64,000 nt of DNA from Siphonodentalium dalli (Eukaryota; Mollusca; Scaphopoda; Gadilida; Siphonodentaliidae). This document shows positions 26,401 to 35,400 of this stretch, piece by piece (positions within the stretch are counted from its first letter, which is position 1; each line of letters starts with the position of its first letter). The position numbers and the translations under genes are program-made. Under the pieces are notes generated by a model. That model had not been told where the DNA came from. It was given only the letters and a program-made list of their open reading frames with translations, and made no database searches. The stretch is from the NCBI GenBank assembly GCA_032622095.1, contig CP136069.1:83104958-83168957 (forward strand), written 5' to 3'.

Positions 26401-29400
26401 TACGTCAAAAAAGGGGCCATAACTCTCGCAAACATTATCGGATTAAAACGAAATTCGGACTTGATCTGTATTTCGATATATGTAATCCACAAAAAAACGG
26501 GTTTTGCGTATAAACATTCCAAAATCGAGTTATCATCCGGAAACCAAAAAACATAAGAAAAAATGAATTTTCTGAGTCGAACGAGAGGCCGATCACGATC
26601 GGCAGATGTTTAACCCATACCTTGGCGATACTGATTAGCTATTTTAATAGATTCTTACACCAACCTTTTCATGAGTGCAAAAAAATCAACAATTCACACC
26701 TTACTATTGAGGTCACAAGTGGAATCAGACTTACTGGGCACCTTGCTCACATATGCACAATAGGAACATGGATATGGCAATCAATTTCAACCAGATATGT
26801 CTTATAAGAGTGATAAAGCTAATTAAGCTAAATCCATAGTCAGAAAGATGCACCATAGCTGTTTTTATTATGTTTTTTGTTAGTTGCATATTAAAAATTC
26901 ATGGGATCATTTAGATGGTAGAAAAGGGTTAATATTTCCCATTTAAAAAATCAATACATGAACCACTGTACAAGTGAGGGATGTATAGACTTGGATATAA
27001 AATTATTGATAATGATTGGATATAAAATATTTTAATGCTGAATTTTTAGATAGCTAGAGGTATATGTACTAGTATGAGATTGGTCAGATTGAAAATAAGA
27101 TTCATTACATTGGATAGCATACTGTATGACCATGGATTGGAATGGGTAGGGTTAATTTTCTTCTAAGCTGAACATTGGAAAGATGTAATTTATGCAACAG
27201 CGGAAATATAATTTATGGTTAATTTTATCAAACCAATCGATCCCAAAATCTAAACAAGTGAAGAATGCATCAACATGGATGCAATTATATATAGTGATCA
27301 TGTAAAGTATATCTAGTTACTAGTATCACATTGTGTCAACAGGATTGGTGGAGATGTTAATATTTTTAAGCAAATCAACCATATGACTCTCAATATGCAG
27401 GTTAGGGGTGTGTTATCATAAACTATGCCAAGAACTATAAATAAAATAAATGGAAATATTTGAGTTATGAAATCGGATAGAATAGGGTTAATCTTATCCA
27501 AACTAATGAACTGATAAACACAAAAAAGTCTATAAAAAGCATGTCATTGGATTTAGCAAAACCCACACAACAAGCCAGTCCCTAATGTCATGAAGACTAT
27601 ATAGACAGCAGATACCTATGTGGAAGTTAATGACCTCTGGCCATCACTGTCATATTCATTTTATTTATACAGTAGAGTGAGGCTTGAGATCAGATTATAG
27701 GAATGTGAGACTTAAATAAACAAACACTGCACACAGCCCAGATGCTGTGACAAGCTTCTCCAGAGATGAGCTCAATTATTCACTTAGTGTTATTTGTCTG
27801 TCTCCAACTAGCATTGGCTAAGGAGAACCCCTAAACACTCTGTGAGCCATGGTATTTATCTAATGTGAAGCTAAAGAGAAACTCATTTCCAATAAGACAC
27901 TGGCTGTGTAATAAGATCTCCTCTGCTAAGCTGACTGCCTGCAGGCATTAATTAGATTATAAGCTACTTGAATTTTAAATGGCCATAACTCTGTTAAAAT
28001 ATACCAGATCAAACTCAAATTTGAACCTGATCTGTATTTTGGGGTGAGGACCATATGTACCAAATTTGGTGCTGATCAGAAGAAAAATATTTAAGTTAAC
28101 ACAGCTTGGATTAAGTCTATTTAAAAACAAGAGCAGAAAGGGTTAACTAAACGATACCAAAAACCATACAGATAAAGAACGTGCTAAGAAAAACCTAGGT
28201 AAGAAATATGAGGCATATCAGAAGAAAATTGTTTGACTTAGATGCATCAGATAGCATTTGTGTGCAGGGTTAATTTTTTCCAAACCGATCAACCGATCGA
28301 TACCAAAAACTATACAGGTGAGGGGTGTGTCATTATAAACCTACATATCAAATATGAAAACAATCGGACAAAAAGTACTTTGGTTACAGCATCGGATGGC
28401 TCATGCCTATGTGCGGATGCAAAGTGTTAATAATTTCTAAACCGATCAACTGATCGATACCAAAAACTATACAGGTGAGGAGTGTGTTATCATAAACATG
28501 CACATAAAATTTTAACACGATCCGATAAAAAATATTCAAGTAATTGAATCGGAAAGCAAGTGTCTACGGACAGACGGACAAACGGACGGACGAACGACGG
28601 ATGGTTGATCCGGACGTCGGCATTATGTGTACCATACATGGTATGGGTACACATAAAAAGGGGCATAACTCTGCCAAAAATGGTCGGACAGAACCTAAGT
28701 TCGAACTTGACCTGTGTTTTGGTGGGAGAAAGTAATATACCAAATTTGGATTCATTCCGATAAACTATACTAAAGTTATCATCCGGACAACAAATTTCAA
28801 GGATTTTCTAAGTCAAAAAATGTCAAATAAGGGGCATAACTCCGTGAAAATTGGCGGGCGGAACCCAAATTCGAACTTGAACTTACTTTTCGGCTGGCTG
28901 GCTAATAAACCCACATACCAAATTTTATTAAATTTGGTTCACTCTAACTAAAGTTATCACATGGACAACAGGTTAACGGACGGACAGACCAATACTATAA
29001 TACGGTCTTTTTCAAAAGGGCGTATAAAAAGGACATCAGTTCATGCATTTGGATCTATGTACCATTTATATCGTACTGCACTCTAGTATGTGTTCACTTA
29101 CAAATAGGTCCGTATTTGCGATTCCAAATTATTTCAAATCCGACAAATGGGCTAAATAAAACTTATTATACAAGGCCTAAAAAAAAAAAAGAGTGACATT
29201 TCCGGTAACATGTCCGCCCTTAGTCCAGACCTCTACCCCTACTCATTATATTGATACTGAAAAAATAAATAAATGCAAAAACATAAACAAATTATTTAAC
29301 TGCATGAAATTCTGTTGGATTCTAAGGCTTTTTCTACGCATTGCCTTTTGTCGATCACCAGTTTAAACTGACCAAAACCAGAAACTTTAATTAATTGATT

Positions 29401-32400
29401 CAATGAAGCTTCAGAAAAAAAGCATGTGCTACGTCGCAAGTCGTAATGCCAAACCTTATAAACAATTAAATTTTGTATTCCCCACCCAATCAGTAATATC
29501 AAATGTATTCTTCAACTACCCATTTTCTTTCAAGAGCGTGCCATACAAGATTGATCATTTTTAATAGCCAACCTTCAGAAAGCCTCGAAAACTATACAAA
29601 TATTAATTATTAGTAAATATCTGTTGAAAAGCATTCTCAGAAAAAAATTAGAGTGAAACTTTGCATGATATCACTGATTATCAGAACAGTGTTTCATCAT
29701 TGAATGCTGAATGCATCAGAGATAACCACGCCAAAGTTAATATTTTTTCAGATCTGCGTTTGACAAGCAAAATCCAAAGAAAAAATTTGTGGCCTCCAGG
29801 CGAGTGTGCATGGACTTATTGGTGGACCAATGTGATAACCCGGGAGACTGGGAGAATTCCGAATACCATATTTGACATGTAAATACAGTAAGGCCAAAAA
29901 AAAAAGATTGTATGTTTCCGATAACGGAGGGAAAAAGTTAGGGTAGGTAGGTAGGTAGGGAATTTTATTTTTTTTATTTTATTTTGATATTTTCTATCCA
30001 GCTTCAGAAATATTGAACTACCTCGACCGAAATGACATAAAATGCCAACTCGGGTTGAGGGGAAAGTATTACTTGATCAACACGGTGGAAATATACATTA
30101 AGATTGATAAAAGATCAAACTTACTTCATGCTTATAAAGTATGTTTTTTATTATTCACATTCCATATTTTCATAAATCTGGCTATAAACTTGGTAAGAAA
30201 TTCATGTCACTAACATGTTGTAAGAATTTTCCACATAATACCGCTATTATACCGTACTTGTATTGTGACGACTACATCCCATTGTCTGGAGGTAGTCATG
30301 AGTACACCCAACCTAGCATGCCTGGTTTTGGAAACAGTAGCTATACATGTACACCTAACATGTGGTGATAACCTCTATACATGTATATGTATATATACAG
30401 ATAAACACCCACCATGTCTGTTGATAGTGTTCCTATGTTCCATAAGACCCAAACAAGGCATAAAGCAGGCATGAGATCCACTCTCAGGACATTAAAATTG
30501 AAAAATGCATGCCCATCAGTCAACAACCCATCACACACCTGGGGGCGTTTGAGACAGCAGTCACTTCGTGGTCACTTTTCACAGGGATATGTTAGAAACC
30601 ATGTGTTTTGAACACTAATGACCATCAATATCTATGTGCATATTCTTTTTTTTGTTTTTGTTTTTTTTAAAGAAAATTTTGACTTTCTCAAAATATCAAT
30701 AAAAAGATTAGGGTCTGAGGGGTTATTTTTAGGGTCGGTTGATGTACGGAAACATAGCATCTTCTTTTTTTTGGCCAGGCCTTTCCATTAGTCTAATTTG
30801 GGGACACCGAACAAACCTGCCGGACCATGGTTCCGGCAGGTTTGCGAAAATTTGAGATTTCAAGTCCACGAAACGCCATTTCCTGGCTTCTCAGACTATA
30901 ATAAGTATCTATTTCAACCTAATTGTATTGAATTGAATCTTTCATTTCTAGTCCATTTCACATTTTCAGAGCAATATACAAGGTCACATCCAGAAAATTG
31001 TTTCATACAGTACCATTTACAGAATTGGATATCAAACTCATCATCCCAAAACACTTTTTGACTTTATTCTTGTGCATAATTCTAATATATTATTAAGTCA
31101 ATTATTTAATAAATATAATTTTAGTATCTAATTCTTGTTGCTGAATGTGTTCAAAATTATGTGAACTTAAGTGCTAACTTAAGTTATGTATATTGTGACA
31201 GTCACAAACTGATGAAAATATAAATAAATGAATTGATTAAAAATTAAATCTAATCAACTTATCAAGAATGAAGTTGATGATGAAATCGTGTATTTAATAA
31301 TATATATGGATTTTGGGATGATGGTTATTAACCAAACACTAATTTGCTAAATAACCCCTTATTGAACAGAGTAACAAAATGACTGACAGTCGCCGGTCGG
31401 CTCACTTTCGGTTTCAGTGAAATTTTCACTTTCAGTTTCCTTCGTTTTGTCAGTTTCGCCAGCGGCAATGTTTGTAAAGAAGGATGTTATGGGCGCAGTT
31501 TGACTGTCTTCCTCTTTTCGTTTGCGTTTGGAAGAGTATGTACCGCTCGTTTTATTGTGAGACTTGCCACTTGTTCGAGGCCTCCCTCGCGAACTCATGA
31601 TTATTTTCAAAATTTTATTCTAAAATCAAAGCTGAAACATTCGTATCTTTCCAAGACAGAAGAGTGTGATAATTTCAAAGGGGGGTAATTCACTATTAAA
31701 TTAGAACTCGTATTCCGCGTTTTACAATGTTCCGATTTTGATTTCCGTTTCCGTTTCCGATCGAAAAAAAAAATGTGTTTAGTCTGTCAAAAACATCGAT
31801 AAAACAATAAAACACTCTTATTTTGGGGACTTTGTCGTAATTTGGGGACACCGGTAGTCGGCTTGAATTGGGGGGAATGATAAGGCCTGTTGGCCTTAGT
31901 AATACGAAAAATTTATTTGAATGAAATGATAGAGATAATAGTGCACAAGAAGGCGGGGGGGATGGGAGGAATAGACCATCTTGCTGAAATACCTTGACAT
32001 ATTTCACCACACGAGTTCAGTTAGTAACTTTGCATAGTAGATTGCCATATAGTTGTGTGCATATAGACATCCCAGACAGGAAGAGCATTACATGCTATGT
32101 CATAGAAAACATAAAACGTCAGGTACCTCGTGTGGAGACATTTAACATTCAGGATTGAAAAGGTTAAGTGTGAAGAGTACATCAGTTGGTCTTAATACAT
32201 AAGGAAATTACATTGTGTCCGAAATAGCCTGGAGTAAACCACATAATATTGTTTGTGCTAGTAAGACATACCGCCTTTCCCTCGAAGGGCAATTCTGATA
32301 CTCTGCATCTGGCGAGACCCAACATTGTCAGCATTTACCATGAAGCATTTTGGATAATCATCAATCAGTTGCTGGAAAAAAAAAATCATAATAACTTCAG

Positions 32401-35400
32401 ACGTCGAAGATGCGCGGATGAATCTGCAGTTTATTAAAGTAAGTTTATTGAGAATCGTGATGCGGACCGGACCGGCCACCTTGTGTGGTCCAGTCCACTG
32501 CAAAGGCGGTCCAGTCCGGTCCATTTCGGTCCGGTAGACATGCCTGGACCGGTCCAAAATGGTCCGGTCCACCTATAATAGGCTATATGTTAATGAATTC
32601 TCTGTTTTCTCAAAGTTTTTACTCTGTATAGTTCAAACTATAAGGTTACTGAGTTCAGTGCATTGCAATGAGTCCATATATGTTAAAACTTACATTGTTT
32701 GCATGCATCATTGTCCGTCTCTGGTGGGATATACTGGGAACGATGCACGATAATAGTATTTCTAGTAATGCGAACATGCACTAATTAAATGTATTGGACA
32801 GATATAAAGCTAGGGCCAGAATGTGTTATAACCAATCTAACATGGCACTCAACTGATCGTATGCATGATTCGTATCATACTTATTTTCATTAAATTGAAA
32901 TTTAAACGAAATAACTATACTGATGACAATTATACAAATTGGTACTAATATGACTACTACATTAAAGGTACTCAATCCGATAAAACTCCTCTCAATTACT
33001 ATTTCAATGGCTTCGGGGGTCAAAAATATTTGATTCGAGTCGAGGAAGTCACCCATCAAAGCTCAGATTTGTTAGATATCGATTTTAGAAATCTATTATT
33101 TTTCATTATCGGGAATTCTTTCTGGCCCAGAAGACAGTCAAAATTTCGTTATTATTACCACTTGATTATAGAGTTATCCATCCTTGTCTGTTTGAATAGA
33201 GTTTTGGCGTAAAATCTCGAGCAGGTTACCAAATTGACGGCAGTTATTAGTACTCATCTCGAGCAATTAACAAATTTCAAAAATCAATATCTAATAAAAG
33301 GTCGCAGACCACATGTCCCCCGACTCGAGTGGTAAACTTCATGATTGGAATTGTTAGAAGGATACTATTTGCAACAATGTTATACAGTATATAGATGTTG
33401 CAAACCACCGCAAAATTTCTTGGACAAAACAACCCGATGAACAAACGCATGCAAACGCGAAAAAATGATATTTTTGTATTAGCTATATAGATGTTGCAAA
33501 TCACCAACATGTTAGGAACAATATCCCAGAGTTTCAAATCTCTACATTTAAAACTGTAGGAGGAGTTGATTACACCATGAAGGTACCCAATCTCATCCAA
33601 AAGGCAAAAATGTTCCAAATTTTCTAAGTCGAAAACCCCCCCAAAAATATTGAAAACATTATATTTTTGATTAGCTATATAGATGTTGCAAATCACCAAC
33701 ATGTTAGGAACAATATCCCAGAGTTTCAAATCTCTAAATTTAAAACTGTAGGAGGAGTTGATTACACCATGAAGGTACCCAATCTCATCCAAAAGGCAAA
33801 GATGTTCCAAATTTTCTAAGTCGAAAACCCCCCCAAAAATATGGAAAAAATAATATTTTTGATTAGCTATATAGATGTTGCAAATCACCAACATGTTAGG
33901 AACAATATCCCAGAGTTTCAAATCTCTACGTTTAAAACTGTAGGAGGAGTTGATTACACCATGAAGGTACCCAATCTCGGACGCACGAGGGTCATTTCTA
34001 TAGTCCTCCGACGGAAACGTCGGGGGACAATAACTCTGAGCTTTGTTTGATGGGTTCCTCGACTCGAATCAAATATTTTTTACCCCCAAAGCCAAAGAAA
34101 TAGTAATATAGGACCCTCTGATCGGATTGTTGTTGTTGGAATCTGTTGAGATGGGGACCCTCTTTACGGATTGAGTACCTTTAATATTGGAGTCTTGGAG
34201 ATTGTGATGGCCGATTGTATAGTCCTGACAATTACAGTCATATACCTAAGTACAACTACTATTGGATTAATGTGACTGTCTTGTGTATGTACTATGTAAT
34301 GTGGTTTGCATGTTTTTTCGATAATTATATAACTGTGAAAAACAATAGAATACTCGATTCGATATCCATCCAAATTGATTAGTTGATGCCATGTTACACT
34401 GTTTATGACAAATGTTCCATACTCATTCAGTTGCATGTTTGTCGCATTGATAGGGTGCTACGTAGTGTTGGCCAGTGTAGGATAGTAGTTATTTATAACA
34501 ATTTAGAACGAAACAAGCAATTTTTATATTTTGAAAATGTTTTCAGAATGCTTAACATTTTAACATTTGGTTTACAGTAGCAAATTTGAAAATGTTTTCA
34601 GAATGATTGACATATTAACATATGGTTTATTCTAACAAAACATCTATACATTGTTTTCGTGGCATCAAACGTTTAATAGATATTAACCACTTGAATGCAT
34701 CAATCCATCGTTGCTAATTGATATGACGACAAATACACAATAATATTCGCGTTAGTTTATTATAACTGAAGTAAAATAATGGACCGGACCGGAGAGTACC
34801 GGACCGGCGGCAAAAAGCGGTCCGATCCGGTCCAGTGACACCCGGTCCGGACCGGACCGCAGTCCACCCCTGGACCGCGGACCGGTCCAAAGCGGTCTGG
34901 TCCGCATCACTAATTGAGAATGATCTTTACTATCTGGTACTTTCAGGAAAATGAAGGGACAATCCAATATTGAAATGTGTTTCTTCTTACGAAAGTAGAT
35001 AACATCCCATCAAAACCAGCTAATAATTGTCTCATGTGAATGATCTTGTTTCTAGTTTAATAGCTAAGTACTCATGTCGAGGAACCCCACCCATCAACCC
35101 TCAAGAGTGATCAGATATCAATGAAATTTGTTATTTCTCAAGATACGTACTTATTAGTGGCCTGGAATTAATTTGTCAAGGCGACGGTCTCCAGACAAAA
35201 TTGCGGATGAATAACTCTAAAATCATGTGGCTTTGGATATTTGAAAATCAGGCCATATTACAATGTATAAAATGTTGATAAATAACTTGTTTTGGGCAAT
35301 TTTTTACTTTTATAGTTGACCGAGGTTAGTATTTTTGGGCAATAATTAAATCAATTCTGATAACTGAAGTGGCATTTAAAAAAATGTTTGGTGTTGTTGG

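Larger units (their letters stand above)
32455..34912. mobile_element. hAT-like non-autonomous element, 2458 bp, with nested insertions
   Basis: The ends are TCGTGATGCGGACCGG and, reversed, TAGTGATGCGGACCAGA. They are flanked by the exact 8-bp repeat ATTGAGAA at 32447-32454 and 34913-34920. Both subterminal regions are packed with ggaccgg/ccggtcc words, typical of hAT subterminal repeats. A TA-MITE (32965-34181) is nested inside. It sits 83 bp upstream of RPLP0 coding exon 2 in intron 1. Confidence 0.85.

Noticed and set aside
33277-33921. 214-residue minus-strand frame with a 63-residue internal repeat
   Set aside because: It is the in-frame reading of a ~190-bp HINE core repeat whose unit length is divisible by three in this copy; no family features and no splice context.
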